NCBI RefSeq assembly: GCF_040954835.1
Contig: NC_090698.1
Coordinates: forward strand, 6,570,501-6,634,500
Direction: 5' to 3'
Source: Lepisosteus oculatus
Lineage: Eukaryota; Chordata; Actinopteri; Semionotiformes; Lepisosteidae
DNA length: 64,000 nucleotides
The position numbers were made by a program, and so were the translations under genes. Below, piece after piece: positions 48,718-60,480 of the stretch (its first letter is position 1; each line of letters starts with the position of its first letter). The notes below the pieces were generated by a model that saw only the letters and a list, made by a program, of their open reading frames with translations, did no database searches and was not told where the DNA came from.

Positions 48718-48999
48718 ATGGGGCGGAGTGGTGGCTCTGTGGCTAAGGATCTGCGCCTGTGGCTGGAAGGTTGCCGGTTCAAATCCCGCAGCAGGCAGAG
48801 GAATCCTACTCCGTTGGGCCCCTGAGCAAGGCCCTTAACCCCAGCTGCTCCAGGGGCGCTGTACAATGGCAGACCCTGCGCTCTGACTCCAAGCTCTCTC
48901 CCTGTCTGTGTGTCTCATGGAGAGCAAGCTGGGGTATGCGAAAAGATAATTCCTAATGCAAGAAATTGTAAAGGGTTAATAAAGTAATGTTATGTTATA
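48718..48999 (+). mobile_element. tRNA-derived SINE
   Basis: Head with an A-box-like TGGCTCTGTGG and a B box GGTTCAAATCC at 48776-48786. A body follows with CCTGAGCAAGGCCCTTAACC and CCAGCTGCTCCAGGGGC, a segment shared by many fish SINEs. It ends in TTAATAAAGTAATGTTATGT, an AT-rich tail. Confidence 0.75.
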
Positions 49000-49360
49000 A
49001 GTCTGGCAACAAAAAGGAGAGGAAGGGCCCGGATAAGGAAAACAGTCTCCAACCGACAGTCGAGAAGTCCAACTAAACCCGGTGCTATGAGAATGGAAGA
49101 CATCTGGGGGGAGTACCAGAAGCAAGATCTGGCTGCTAAGGAGCAGCACAGTCCATGTGACCAGGGGGGCATGACTGCACAATGTGCTCGAGTGGCCAGA
49201 CCCAAGCAATTGAGCTTGAGCAGTGATTTAACAGGGTATGGATCTTGCAGGTCCCTTCGCTCAGCTGTAAGGCACCGAGAACTAACACACAGGAACGGCT
49301 GTGAAAAGAAAGTTTCTCCCAGTTCAGTGGGGCGACATTCACCTTCACCTGGGTTCTTAC

Positions 49361-49384
49361 CTCGAGAGGAGAGTCCTGACAGCT
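49361..49384 (-). CDS. axl: axl 24-nt microexon between FN3-2 and the membrane segment
   Basis: Twenty-four bases bounded by TTTTCAACAG on the gene strand and a consensus GTAAGA donor. Inserted between its neighbours it keeps phase (2+21+1) and adds eight residues (E-LSGLSSR with a split aspartate); skipping it also keeps the frame. Human AXL has an alternatively used 27-nt exon at this place, giving isoforms that differ by nine juxtamembrane residues. The identification is inference from position, phase and splice sites; the short sequence itself is not conserved enough to prove it. Confidence 0.6.
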
Positions 49385-49656
49385 CTGTTGAAAAGAGAAG
49401 GAGAAGGACATTATTAGCATTTTTGTACAACAGCATGATATCACCATCACCATATCCTATCACCATCAGATAGTTTCCTTTTTCAATTCAGTTTTTTTCC
49501 TGTAGCTCTTCAGTGTTCTCCCTCTCTTCCTCCCATCCCTCAGTCCCCTATTCTCTATCTGCCGCTCCTCTGCTCTCTGCTGTGCTCAGCTCCCACTCCG
49601 CTATCTGTCCTCCACCCCTCTCCCTTGCCCTCTCCATTTTAACCCTGTCCTCTCAC

Positions 49657-49801
49657 CGGGGTGTGTCAGGGTGAGGGTGTAGGGGGGGCTCCAGGGTCCT
49701 GCTCCAGCCCCCGTGTAGGCACACACTCTGAAGGACAGGTTGGACTGCGGGATGGACAGGTTTAAGGACAGCTCTGTGGACAGACCTGCGTCCTGGACAG
49801 C
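49657..49801 (-). CDS. axl: axl exon: second half of FN3-2
   Basis: Encodes AVQDAGLSTELSLNLSIPQS, then FRVCAYTGAGAGPWSPPYTL to LTHP. The GPWS motif is the usual FN3 end strand of TAM receptors. The acceptor is TATGCTCAG, and the donor is CCCG|GTGAGA. 145 nt, leaving phase 1, which fits both the microexon and direct joining to the membrane exon. Confidence 0.93.
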
Positions 49802-49805
49802 CTGA

Positions 49806-49985
49806 GCATAAGAACAGAAATGTTACACATGAGAGGCGCCCATCAAGCCCTTCCAAGGATCTCATCCTGTCATCTCCTCAAAGAAGCCGGGAGCTTCAAC
49901 AACATGGCCAGGGAGCTTGTTCAATACTGCAACCACCCTCTGTTTAAAGACCTAGAGGCCAGGTCATAGGCTCTGTCCATAACTT
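49806..49985 (+). mobile_element. CR1-like LINE fragment next to an axl exon
   Basis: GCATAAGAACAGAAATGTTA, GAGAGGCGCCCATCAAGCCC and AACATGGCCAGGGAGCTTGT resemble a CR1-linked repeat abundant in early-branching ray-finned fishes, as I recall it. It begins within 5 nt of the 3' splice site at 49801, so it supplies that intron's end. Confidence 0.5.
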
Positions 49986-50109
49986 GACAGCCTCCCTCAG
50001 TTAACAAAGGGCACAGGATACAGAGTATGCATTCACAGAATACACACACAGAGCACTTAAATCAAGAGCCAAGTACGTAGGACCTCAGCTTAATCTCAAC
50101 CTGTCTCCT

Positions 50110-50262
50110 GTCACTATACTGGGGCGTTGTTTTGAAATTTCTGGTAGGGCACCACCTACAGGTCCACCTGCACCACTTACAACAACTAATTTGGTTTTCC
50201 CTGTACTGACCAGGTCCAGCCTAGGTTACCTTCTGTGATGTGATGGGATCAGCCTACAGACT
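50110..50262 (-). mobile_element. SINE3-like fragment with partial 5S head
   Basis: Contains CACTATACTGGGGCGTTG and TTTTCCCTGTACTGACCAGG in the order seen in 30820-31018. The internal part of the body is missing, and the 5S-like portion is strongly diverged. Confidence 0.5.
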
Positions 50263-50329
50263 GGTTCCTGTCTGTTAGAAAGATGAGACAAAAGGAAGAG
50301 AGAGGGAGGTGGGAGGTAGGGGCTCTCAC

Positions 50330-50469
50330 CGGTTCTGTGCTGGGGCTGCTGTACTCCAGTCTGTATCCCTGCAACTCTCCGTTGATCCGGCCCTGCAGGG
50401 CATTCCAGCTCACCCTCACCTCACTGCTGTTCACCGTCACCACGGAAACGACTGGGGCAGCATCCGGCA
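50330..50469 (-). CDS. axl: axl exon: first half of FN3-2
   Basis: Encodes PDAAPVVSVVTVNSSEVRVS, then WNALQGRINGELQGYRLEY. The acceptor is TTATGCCACAG, and the donor is CCG|GTGAGA. 140 nt. The upstream side of this 3' splice site runs almost directly into the TG-rich array at 50480-50880. Confidence 0.93.
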
Positions 50470-50479
50470 CTGTGGCATA

Positions 50480-50880
50480 ACAGAGCACACACATCAACAC
50501 AACACATACAAAGATACGGCTCCACACACACATCAACACAGCACAAACCATAATACAGCTCACACATTAACACAACACAAACAATATTACAGCTCACACA
50601 CACATTAACACAACACAAACCATAATACAGCTCACACATTAACACAACACAAAAAATATTACAGCTCACACACACATTGACACAGCACAAACCATAATAC
50701 AGCTCACAAATTAACACAACACAAACAATATTACAGCGCACACAGACATGAACACAACACAAACCATAATACAGCTCACACGCATTACAACACAAACAGC
50801 TCACACATACATTAACACAGCACAAAACAATACAGTGCACACATGTTAACACAGTACACAATAATATAGCACACACATTA
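50480..50880. repeat. TG-rich (sense) minisatellite in axl intron
   Basis: Irregular units of ACAGCTCACACATTAACAC with ACAACACAAACCATAATAC, dimer period about 60 bp. The axl-sense strand is TG-rich and ends about 11 nt before the 3' splice site at 50469. Confidence 0.9.
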
Positions 50881-52884
50881 GCATAGCGCAGCAAATGGTA
50901 TCTTTACAGGTCTTTTGAGACGGGGACACATCTATCTGTAAATGGGCTTCCATTTCTTGTAATAAGGGTGATGGTGTGTTCCCTCAGTTTGAGCCCTTAT
51001 TTAAGGAATTAAGAATTTCTATGTCCTGTGTCTTTATTAAGGGTGACTTCCTTTGGCACAAGAACCCACTGACATGGTTACAGCACTGTGTGGGAGGGGG
51101 CCACTTGACCCAGTGTCATCCTACTGAGAGTTCAGAACCAAGACTGTGTTCTGACACGGGCGGTTTTCTCTCTCATTAGACAGACCGGCGGCCTGAAAAC
51201 AAGCCATTTTCCTCAGCGTCTTGGCCCTGGCTGACTCGTACTTATTTTCCACACATTAATATTTCCCCAGGTTGAAATAAAAGAGCCCCTTCAGTATCAG
51301 AGTCTTTCCACTTAGTGCGCCACCAGGGGACACAAAAAACAGCTAAGGGAAAAAAATGTTTCTTTTTAAAAACATGCAAAAAAAAAATTGCAAGAGGATC
51401 TGAAAAGAGCATACTCTCTTAATACAGGGGAATACAGACAAGTCTCTTGTCTCAAGCCCAGTGCCTCTCTTTGCTGTGTGTGTCCATCCATGTGTGTGTC
51501 ATGTTCGAACACAACCTGGCGTGTTTTGTGATCACAGACAAGTCCCGGTCGTGGCTTTGGTTGGAATGTAAAAATGTCTAGACGTCAGTTTGCAGAGCGA
51601 CAGGAGTTATCAGATGCGAGGGATGGTGTATGTTCTAATTTTATTCATGAACTCTGTTTCCTCCCCCCTCAGTCTCTGCTCCCTCGCTTTCCCCAGTTTC
51701 ACTCCTCTCTCTCTGACCTCTCTCTCCCTCCCAGTCCTACCCTTTTCACAGCCTCCCTTCCTTCTGTCGCCCTCTCTCTTAAAGCGTCCTCCCTCTCCCT
51801 CCTTCCCTTTCCCCATCTCCCTCTGCCTCTCTGTCCCTGGCTGTCTCCCCTGTCTCCCGTCCCTGCGGCCGCAGTGATGTCATCGGGCTGTGTTTCAGTG
51901 GTGACTGAGTCCTGATTGTTTCCACATGTGAGCTCGGAGAGTGTGAGCCCTGCCAACTGCGCCGCTCACACTCTCTCCTTCATGCTAGCACACACACTCC
52001 TGTCGGGAGCTCTGTACTTGTAAGGACATACTGAATCTCGTTTATTATTCCCTCCACCGCAGTGAAACTCCACACAGGGTGGAAGGCTCAAAACAAGCAG
52101 TCCTGGCACTATTAGATTGCAATGGTGACGCCATGTGGTTTCTAAAAGGGTCGTTTGCGTTCGGGAGGACCTCCTCCCTGGTCCCCCGCAGCGCCTGTTG
52201 GTCAGGTCTTTGTGAGGACGATCTCTCAGATGTGGCCCGCACATGTGTGCACAAACACAGAAACAACCGATACACACCTGCACACAATGGCACAGTCCCC
52301 TTGCCTACAATACAATGTGATACACACACGCGGACATACAGACTGACACTCGCAGGCACACACTCCGACGCTGTAAAGCAAACACACTCACTCCCAGACT
52401 CTCCTCCTCTCCTTTCACTTCCATTTATCAGCCTGTCCTGCCCTCTCCTGCCTTCCCTCTCTCCCCTCTCGCTCGCTGTCCGCTTGCCTGACGGGCCTGA
52501 CGGGCACTGGGGGACAGAGGCAGGACAGGCAGCTCCGGGAGAAGAGGGAGAAGGAGGGAAAGGGAGGGATGGAGAGAGGGAGAGGGAAAAAGGACCGAGA
52601 GAGAGAGAGGACGAGCAGGCGGGGAAATGCAGGGGTGGTGAAGGCGGGGAGGCAGGGTCATGCCAAGAGAAAGAGCTGGATTGTGCCAATAAAGCTTTCT
52701 GAACTTGAGGGATGAGGGGTGGGGGTTAGATAGTTTAAGGGGGAAGCAGGAAGCAATGAATGAGGGAAAGAGAACCGTGGTGCTGAAATATCTTCACATG
52801 AACAGCAAAGTTAATCAAAACAGTAAGAAAGTTCTATATACTTTCCAGAGACAATTGAGACCTCCGACTTATTTACAAATCCTA
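50881..52884. other. axl intron, nothing coding
   Basis: CT-rich stretches at 51660-51860 and GA-rich at 52520-52620. CCAATAAAGCTTTCTGAACT near 52686 looks like a non-LTR 3' tail. No exon seen. Confidence 0.4.
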
Positions 52885-54492
52885 CTACAAAAGGGGCTAC
52901 AGTCCCAGTGCAGTAGAACAGTCCTGTTACAATAGGGGCTACAGTCCCAGTACAGTAGAACAGTCCTGTTACAATAGGGGCTACAGTCCCAGTACAGTAG
53001 AACAGTCCTGTTACAGTAGGAGCTACAGTCCCAGTACAGTAGAACAGTCCTGTTTCAATAGGGGCTACAGTCCCAGTACAGTAGAACAGTCCTGTTACAA
53101 TAGGAGCTACAGTCCCAGTACTGTAGAACAGTCCTGTTTCAATAGGGGCTACAGTCCCAGTACAGTAGAACAGTTCTGTTACAATAGGAGCTACAGTCCC
53201 AGTGCAGTAGAACAGTCCTGTTACAATAGGGGCTACAGTCCCAGTACAGTAGAACAGTCCTGTTACAATAGGGGCTACAGTCCCAGTACAGTAGAACAGT
53301 CCTGTTACAGTAGGAGCTACAGTCCCAGTACAGTAGAACAGTCCTGTTTCAATAGGGGCTACAGTCCCAGTACAGTAGAACAGTCCTGTTACAGTAGGAG
53401 CTACAGTCCCAGTACTGTAGAACAGTCCTGTTACAATAGGAGCTACAGTCCCAGTACAGTAGAACAGTCCTGTTACAATAGGGGCTACAGTCCCAGTACA
53501 GTAGAACAGTCCTGTTACAGTAGGAGCTACAGTCCCAGTACAGTAGAACAGTCCTGTTACAATAGGAGCTACAGTCCCAGTACAGTAGAACAGTCCTGTT
53601 ACAGTAGGAGCTACAGTCCCAGTACAGTAGAACAGTCCTGTTACAGTAGGAGCTACAGTCCCAGTGCAGTAGAACAGTCCTGTTACAATAGGGGCTACAG
53701 TCCCAGTACAGTAGAACAGTCCTGTTACAATAGGAGCTACAGTCCCAGTACTGTAGAACAGTCCTGTTACAATAGGGGCTACAGTCCCAGTACAGTAGAA
53801 CAGTCCTGTTACAGTAGGAGCTACAGTCCCAGTACTGCAGAACAGTCCTGTTACAATAGGGGCTACAGTCCCAGTACAGTAGAACAGTCCTGTTACAGTA
53901 GGAGCTACAGTCCCAGTACAGTAGAACAGTCCTGTTACAATAGGAGCTACAGTCCCAGTACAGTAGAACAGTCCTGTTACAATAGGAGCTACAGTCCCAG
54001 TGCAGTAGAACAGTTCTGCTACAATAGGGGCTACAGTCCCAGTACAGTAGAACAGTCCTGTTACAGTAGGAGCTACAGTCCCAGTACAGTGGAACAGTCC
54101 TGTTACAATAGGGGCTGCAGTCCCAGTGCAGTAGAACAGTTCTGCTACAATAGGGGCTACAGTCCCAGTACAGTGGAACAGTCCTGTTACAATAGGGGCT
54201 ACAGTCCCAGTACAGTAGAACAGTCCTGTTACAATAGGGGCTACAGTCCCAGTACAGTAGAACAGTCCTGTTACAGTAGGAGCTACAGTCCCAGTACTGC
54301 AGAACAGTCCTGTTACAATAGGGGCTACAGTCCCAGTGCAGTAGAACAGTTCTGCTACAATAGGGGCTACAGTCCCAGTAGAGTAGAACAGTCCTGTTAC
54401 AGTAGGAGCTACAGTCCCAGTACAGTAGAACAGTCCTGTTACAGTAGGAGCTACAGTCCCAGTACAGTAGAACAGTCCTGTTACAGTAGGGA
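52885..54492. repeat. 1.6-kb, 42-bp minisatellite in axl intron
   Basis: About 38 tandem copies of a 42-bp unit, containing CAGTCCTGTTACAATAGGGG and CTACAGTCCCAGTACAGTAG. Variants AATAGGGG/AATAGGAG/AGTAGGAG and GTACAG/GTGCAG/GTACTG recur in mixed order. A period divisible by three without stops gives an apparent 565-residue minus-strand frame that is not a gene. Confidence 0.97.
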
Positions 54493-55861
54493 ATGTAGAA
54501 TATTCCATTTCTACACTGGGGTGTGCAGTGGGAGACTCGTACCAGGAGCTACAGTTACACCACAGCTGAGCTTTGCTTACACCCCTTCTTTATAGCCCCA
54601 GCCTTGTCTGCGGGAGGCTGGCTGACGCTTCCAAGTGCTGACTTGACGAGGCAGAAAAACACTTTCAGCATGCTAGGAATCACATTATGTTCTCCCACAG
54701 AGAGAGGAGGAACTGTTAGTGCTGATTCTAAATTTATTGAATAATAAATAAACCACAACAGAATTTCCTGTTTTCTTTCCGTGGCTGTGTTGCTGTTTGG
54801 GTCAGCTGAGGAAGAGCAGCCATGCCTCAGAGGCCTAGCTCCTGCTCTTTCCTCGGGGGCAAGCGGGGGTCTGGGAACTGTGGCAAAGAGGGCGTCTCTA
54901 AAGCCACCCCCCTCATTCCTCTGTCTCTCACCGTCTCTTCATGCTTTCTTTGTCCACCCCTCTCTTCATCCCTCTTTCTTTTTCCCACAGAGCTCTAGGT
55001 TTTTTTTATGGGAAGCCAGTATTCCCGGCCATCTGGGGTCGAGACATCAAGGGAGAGGAAGGGAGAGAGAAGGGACGACTGAAAGAAAGGTTAGAGCAGA
55101 AGGAGAAAGAGATCAAGAGAGGAAGAGAAAACAGGGCTGGGGAATGGTGGAGGGATGTGAGGAGAGTGGAGGAGGGAGAGACTGGAAAAAGGGTAGGAAC
55201 GTATGGGAGAGAGGAGAGAGATGGAAACTTGGAGGAGAAAGAGAAAGCAGAGTTGAGAGCTGAAGGAGAAAGGGGCAGAGGGAAAGAGGGGGGAGGGCGC
55301 AGAGGGAAGGAGGGAAAGTGAGGGAGAAATTTAGCAGAGCGTGTATGGCAAAGCAGGAAGTGCATTCCTGGGCTGCATTTTTGGGATGTGTGAACTATCC
55401 CAAAGAGAGACTAAATGTGGTGGAGTGGGAGGGGTGGGAGAGAGGAGGGATATTTGTTATGATTATGCATGACATTGCCCTTTTTTACTTTTGTGTTGTC
55501 TTGTAACTTGATTGAATTATGTAACAGTCGCTTGTCTTGAATGTTTTGGCAGTACAGCAACTGGTAACACAGCATTTTCCGTTGGTGAGTGTGGGACAGA
55601 GTACGAGGCATGGAGGCAGTGACAGTGTGAAGGCGAGACAAAGTGAAACGTCAGTCCCTGTGTTAACAGTGCAGCAGGCAGGAATACTGCCTCTGGAGCC
55701 AGATGGTGAGGCACTACTGCCCAGGCCCTGGGTCAGTGGCAGCACTGTGGGCCTCTGGGACCAGCAAGATTCTCTCATGGAAAAAGTGTCTCAGTCTGGA
55801 ATCAGTTCAAGACTCCACCTCATGGCCCACACCCCCCCCCCCCTCCTCTCTTATTCCTGCT
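54493..55861. other. axl intron, nothing recognised
   Basis: Purine-rich (GGGAGA, GGAGAAAG) from 55040 to 55320; otherwise unique-looking. Confidence 0.4.
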
Positions 55862-56228
55862 CCTTCGCTTTTTTCTGTCTTCTCCTGCTCTCTCTCTCTA
55901 TTCCTGCTCTCTCTCCTCTCTCTAATCCTGCTCCTTCTCTCTCCTCTCTCTATTCCTGCTCCTTCTCTCCTCTCTCTATTCCTGCTCTCTCTCTCCTCTC
56001 TCTATTCCTGCTCCTTCTCTCCTCTCTCTATTCCTGCTCCTTTTCTCCTCTCTCTATTCCTGATCCTTCTCTCTCCTCTCTCTAATCCTGCTCCTTCTCT
56101 CTCCTCTCTCTATTCCTGCTCCTTCTCTCTAATCCTGCTCCTCCTCTCTCCTCTCTCTATTCCTGCTCCTTCTCTCTCCTCTCTCTATTCCTGCTCCTTC
56201 TCTCCTCTCTCTATTCCTGCTCCCTCTC
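55862..56228. repeat. CT-rich minisatellite in axl intron
   Basis: About 16 copies of a 20- to 26-bp unit, CTCTCTATTCCTGCTCCTTC with variable TCTC gains, purine-poor on the plus strand. Confidence 0.93.
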
Positions 56229-57337
56229 CTTCCACTCCTATTTATAAAGGACATTTGTGAGGCTCTAAGGTGATCTTTTAGTAAAGATTCTTGCATAATA
56301 TAATTTTGTATCCAAACTAATGCAACCTTTCAGACTAATTTTATGTCAGCTCATGCTGAACGGACCATTTTAAAAGGCAGGACAGGTGGTAGGGCAATGC
56401 CAAGAAAAAGCAGAGATGCTATTTTTAAGACTGAACACGTTTCTTATGAGTTAGCTAATAATCTCCATGTCTTTTTATTAAAAAGTGCTGTACTTATACA
56501 GTACTTATCCACATTTACCAAATCAGCATAGGTATGGTAATATGGAATCTCACTGATCAATACCTTCACAGACTCCAGTACAGCAGTAGTGTCGAAGGAT
56601 ATTTCAACACAAAGAGCCCATTTGTTTGTGGGAGGCTCACGGGCCGTTGAAGTTGAAATTGGGCTGTTACATTTATTTTGGCGGGCTTTGAGGTTTTTAT
56701 CCGACAGTGGATATTTATTTTTTGCGTGTACGCTTATAATAAACGGAGGTTTCAAAAGTTAAAAGACTCCCTCTCCTCTCTCAATATCATCCAGTTCTTC
56801 TGAAGGCTACATTACTGTGGAGGACAGCACAACAGAGCCCTGAAACCCAAATATTGACAGAGAAAATGGCCTAACAATCACACACAAGCAAATAACAATG
56901 CCGCCCCTCCCCTCTCTTTTTCATCCTTGTGCCCGCTAATTGTGTTTTCCCTTTGACAAAGCTCTCCAAGCCCCTTTGCTGAATGCATGATTTCACACAA
57001 GTCCCTCCCTCTTCTCCTCCACATTCTCTCCCTCTGTTTTCCGTGCTTTTTTGCTCAGTCGTCATTTTTTCTTTTCCAGAACACATTGCTGCAACTGGGC
57101 TGCAGGTTACGGAAAGCATGAGCTGGCCACGGAAAATCCCCTCCTCTGTCCCTCTTTCTCATGCACTCGCTCCATTCCTTATTCACCTTCTCCTTTCCTC
57201 TGTCCCTCTTCCTCTCTTTCCCGGGCTCTTGTGAAGGGGGGGAGTGGCGCTGGAGGGCAGTGACACAGTGGGTGGGAGTGTGTGGACTGGGGGGGCGCGG
57301 AGTGCCAGCTCGAATCTGCGTGGCTGAGGAAGCTCAC
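56229..57337. other. axl intron, nothing recognised
   Basis: AT-rich to about 56760, then CT-rich. No exon or named repeat seen. Confidence 0.4.
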
Positions 57338-57533
57338 CTCCCTGGGCGGTGCGCAGCGTCACCCAGTCCGTCCAGGGGGAGGCGCCCTGGCTGCTCCGGC
57401 AGGCCACGCGCACCCTGTAGGCCATGAAGGGCGAGAGGCCACCGATCGCATGGCGCGCTGGCGGCACGTTGACGTTCTGGTTGTGGATCAGGTGGCGGGG
57501 TGCCGCGATGAGGTCGCTCTCGGACGGGGCGGC
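57338..57533 (-). CDS. axl: axl exon: second half of FN3-1
   Basis: Encodes AAPSESDLIAAPRHL, then GLSPFMAYRVRVACRSSQGA and WTDWVTLRTAQG. The FN3 tyrosine corner and the AXL-like RVACxSSQG motif are clear. The acceptor is CTGCCCACAG, and the donor is GGAG|GTGAGC. 196 nt, phase 0 in and phase 1 out. Confidence 0.93.
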
Positions 57534-59480
57534 CTGTGGGCAGGGTTCGCTGATGAATTAACTTGGTAAGAGTTGATTGACATTACACAACAAGGGACCT
57601 GCCTACAGAGGCTCTATGAGAAAGTGGATACAAGACGATAAGAGAAGATCATGTTGAGAAGGGGTTATTCAGCTCATTGCACACTAGGCGATGCGGTCAC
57701 ACTGAAGTAAAGATTCCTAGTGTATTATTCAGTGTGAAGTGGTACCTGTTTCCCTAAGATCTGACTTTCTTCTTGAAAGGCATGACTCAGTGCCCGGTGC
57801 TCAGTGCTCAGTGACTCAGAGTACTGCTGTAGCTGTGCCAGGCTCTGCTACTGCCCCTGTTCTGGGCAACAGCAGGCCAGGTCAGTGGCATTGAGGAGGA
57901 ACTTGATCTCTATGCAGTGTGGTATTTGGCCAGGAGTTGCAGACTCTTCTATCACCTCTGCTAGCTTATTGATATATATATATACTGTATATTGAACAGT
58001 GTTGGTTTCACTCCAGAAATGTGAGTGAAGAACTCTTCTTTTGTTTTCAATTTGTACTGCGCACTTGTTCTCCAAGAGCGTTGATTTAATCACGTGGTAG
58101 ACTTTACCCCCTACACCTCTCTTGTTCTTTATCTTTACTGTCTCTCCTCCCCTCCCTCTCTCTCCAGTTGAGTTTCCTCTGTTTCACTTCCAATAAAGCA
58201 GAAGCACGACTGCTGGTCAAATCGAAATGCTCCTCTACTTCTGCTTTCGCTCAATGACTCAGCATCCACCCTGTTCCAGGGCCCCCGGGCTCCCTGCTCC
58301 CTGGTTATTCTGGGAGAGCTGTACTGCCTGGGTTACAAGAGGATGGATGTGCTGGTCATGCTGCACAAAAAATACTCAATCCTCAGCCTCTTGCATGTGA
58401 TATCTATGTGTATGTGCATGTGGAAGAACTGTGAACCAATGGACAACATCAACACTGTGCAACTCCTCTTCCTCCCTTTCCCTCTCATCAACAGAACTGA
58501 TGAATTCCCCAGCACACATACTGAGCAGACCTAAGGGGTAGGATTAAAAGAACCAAGAACCACATACTGTACTCATTACATGAGTACTAACACTGACAGA
58601 CTGAGGGCACCAGTGCCAGTTGCACCAACACACAGGTGTCACCTGCGTGTGGACATTGATATCACCGGTGCACAAGCTGATTTCAGCAGGACACACCCTA
58701 AACTGTGCAGGACAGATTTTATTCATAGTGAACTTTAAAGAGAGAGGATAGGGGCCTAGGGGACAGAGTCAGTGAGAGAGATAGATGAGGATTAGGGAGA
58801 GAGGGCGCAGGCAGGCTAGGCAAGAGAAAGTGGGATGGCGGAGAGAGGAGAGAGAAGATAGGGGAAAGGAGGACAAAAAAAGGGACAGGGAGAAACAGAG
58901 GGGAAGTGCCAGAGGGCCCAGTCATCAGTGACTCAGCACTGCTGTCTCACTACTGTCCAAACCGTGCCATAGTGTTTAAATTAGGCACACAGCACTGCTG
59001 ACTCACGACAGAGGGGGTGGGAGGATTCTTCCCTTATCCCTCACAAACCCCCACCCCCGACTCCCATACCTGTCCCACTGGCGGTTTTATTCCCCCAGTC
59101 TACACTGGGAGACACACAGCTTCCAGCAGAGAACCTCTGTCACTACAGATGACATCCTGGGTGGAAAATAAAGTAAGCTTCAGAGGTGCCAAAAGACACT
59201 CAGAATTCATGCGATTCTGAGGCTGAGGATGTCATCACCCCAGCAGTCCTGCAGAGGTTTGATTGAGGAGGTGCCTGCTTAAATTTATTTGCAGTCAATT
59301 TCTTTTCCTCTGTGACTCATCACCTGCCTTGTCTTTGGGCCCCCTGTTCTGAGAGTGCCATACTGCCTGGGTTACAGTTTTCCTCAAACTCCTCTGATTC
59401 CATTAGGATTGCGCATGTGGTGCCCTTATGAAGAAACTGCTTAACTGGTCCAACCTTCCCTGTGAATTGGTGTAGGATGC
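57534..59480. other. axl intron, nothing coding
   Basis: Two related short blocks, near 58325 and 59365, share ACTGCCTGGGTTACA. GA-rich at 58735-58910. No gene is supported. Confidence 0.35.
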
Positions 59481-59499
59481 TTTGCTGCCCCACTCTTCC

Positions 59500-59990
59500 T
59501 GTGGCCAACAGAAACTCTTCTTTTCAATTCAATTTTTCAGTCGTGTTCTCTTCAATGTGATTAGTCCTCATTTCACCTCTGACGGCCATGACCACTCTAA
59601 TCTCTCCGTCTGTGTTCTCAAAGACGGTTTTCCGAACTCATACATCAGAAAGACTACCGAAACCAAACTTATCCTGCAGCTAGGATCACACCTTCCCCCT
59701 TTCTCCATTCATTGGAAGTTTCATTTCACACCTCTCTACACCTATCCTGACTTCACACCTCTTGATTGGCCAGTCTGTCTGTCCCCTGCTCCCACCTCTC
59801 GCTCCTCCTCTCTCCCAGCCTTTGTTCTCCCACTACATTACCTTTGCCTACTGCCCTGTCTCTCTCACACCTGAAGAAGGCTCCACGGCCGAAACGTTGT
59901 GTTTTCTTCTTCTCTTTTCAGCAGGGAATAAACCTATTACTTGTTCCTTTGCAGCCTACGCATGCTGACGCAGCTCCCCACCTGAACTAC
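59500..59990 (+). mobile_element. Penelope-like element 3' remnant
   Basis: The frame reads SPHFTSDGHDHSNLSVCVLK, then RKTTETKLILQLGSH. It resembles the C-terminal GIY-YIG-side region of Penelope-like elements (H-DL-V-VL---RK--E-KLI--L). CACCTGAAGAAGGCTCCACG and GCCGAAACGTTGTGTTTTC follow, a motif I associate with the 3' ends of these elements in fish. No reverse transcriptase part is present. Confidence 0.5.
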
Positions 59991-60149
59991 TACAGTCCTC
60001 TTAAATGCTGAATGTATTCTATTGGATTGAGACTATTGTGCACAACTCTGATTTCCATATTCCAAAAAGAAAATAGTTGCTCTGCAAGGGGGTCAAGGCT
60101 AATGAGAAGAAATAAGATTTATCCCTGATTGCATTTACAAACACAGATG

Positions 60150-60480
60150 AGTTGAGGAAACGGAAACTCTTTTGACCCTAACCCAGTATGTTCCCATGGG
60201 ACTTGATACAAATACGCCGAGTCCTGAAAGGCTTTTGATAAAGTTCTGAATCAATGGACTTTCAGGATCTATAATGAAACTAGAAGCATGAGACACAAGT
60301 GGGACCTAAAAGGAAGTATATTTGGTTCTTAGAAGAAGAGGGTTTTCTTCACACAAAAGGTGGTAAAGGCTTGAAACAAGCTGCCCAACCAGGTTGCGAA
60401 AGGTAATTCCTTAGGATCCTTCAAGGAAGCCAGATAAATTAGCTAGAAAAAAACAGAAATGGCCTCCTCATGTACTTGGG
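60150..60480 (+). mobile_element. CR1-like LINE fragment
   Basis: Parallels 41050-41235 and then 44650-44700: CGAGTCCTGAAAGGC-like, GGACTTTCAGGATC, CATGAGACACAAGTGGGACC, TTCTTCACACAAAAGGTGG and TGAAACAAGCTGCCCAACC. The frame is broken. It is the longest of the three copies. Confidence 0.55.

Noticed and set aside
48718..48800. A tRNA gene
   Set aside because: A- and B-box-like motifs are present, but the acceptor stem and anticodon arm do not form a tRNA and a fish SINE body follows.
52811..54508. A 565-residue open frame on the minus strand
   Set aside because: It is the 42-bp minisatellite read through. The period is divisible by three and the unit lacks a stop, so every residue is repeat-derived. 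No splice or protein-family support.
54941..56260. 126-185-residue frames rich in Glu/Lys/Arg or Ser/Leu/Pro
   Set aside because: Purine-rich sequence and the CT-rich minisatellite inside an axl intron. No conserved motif.
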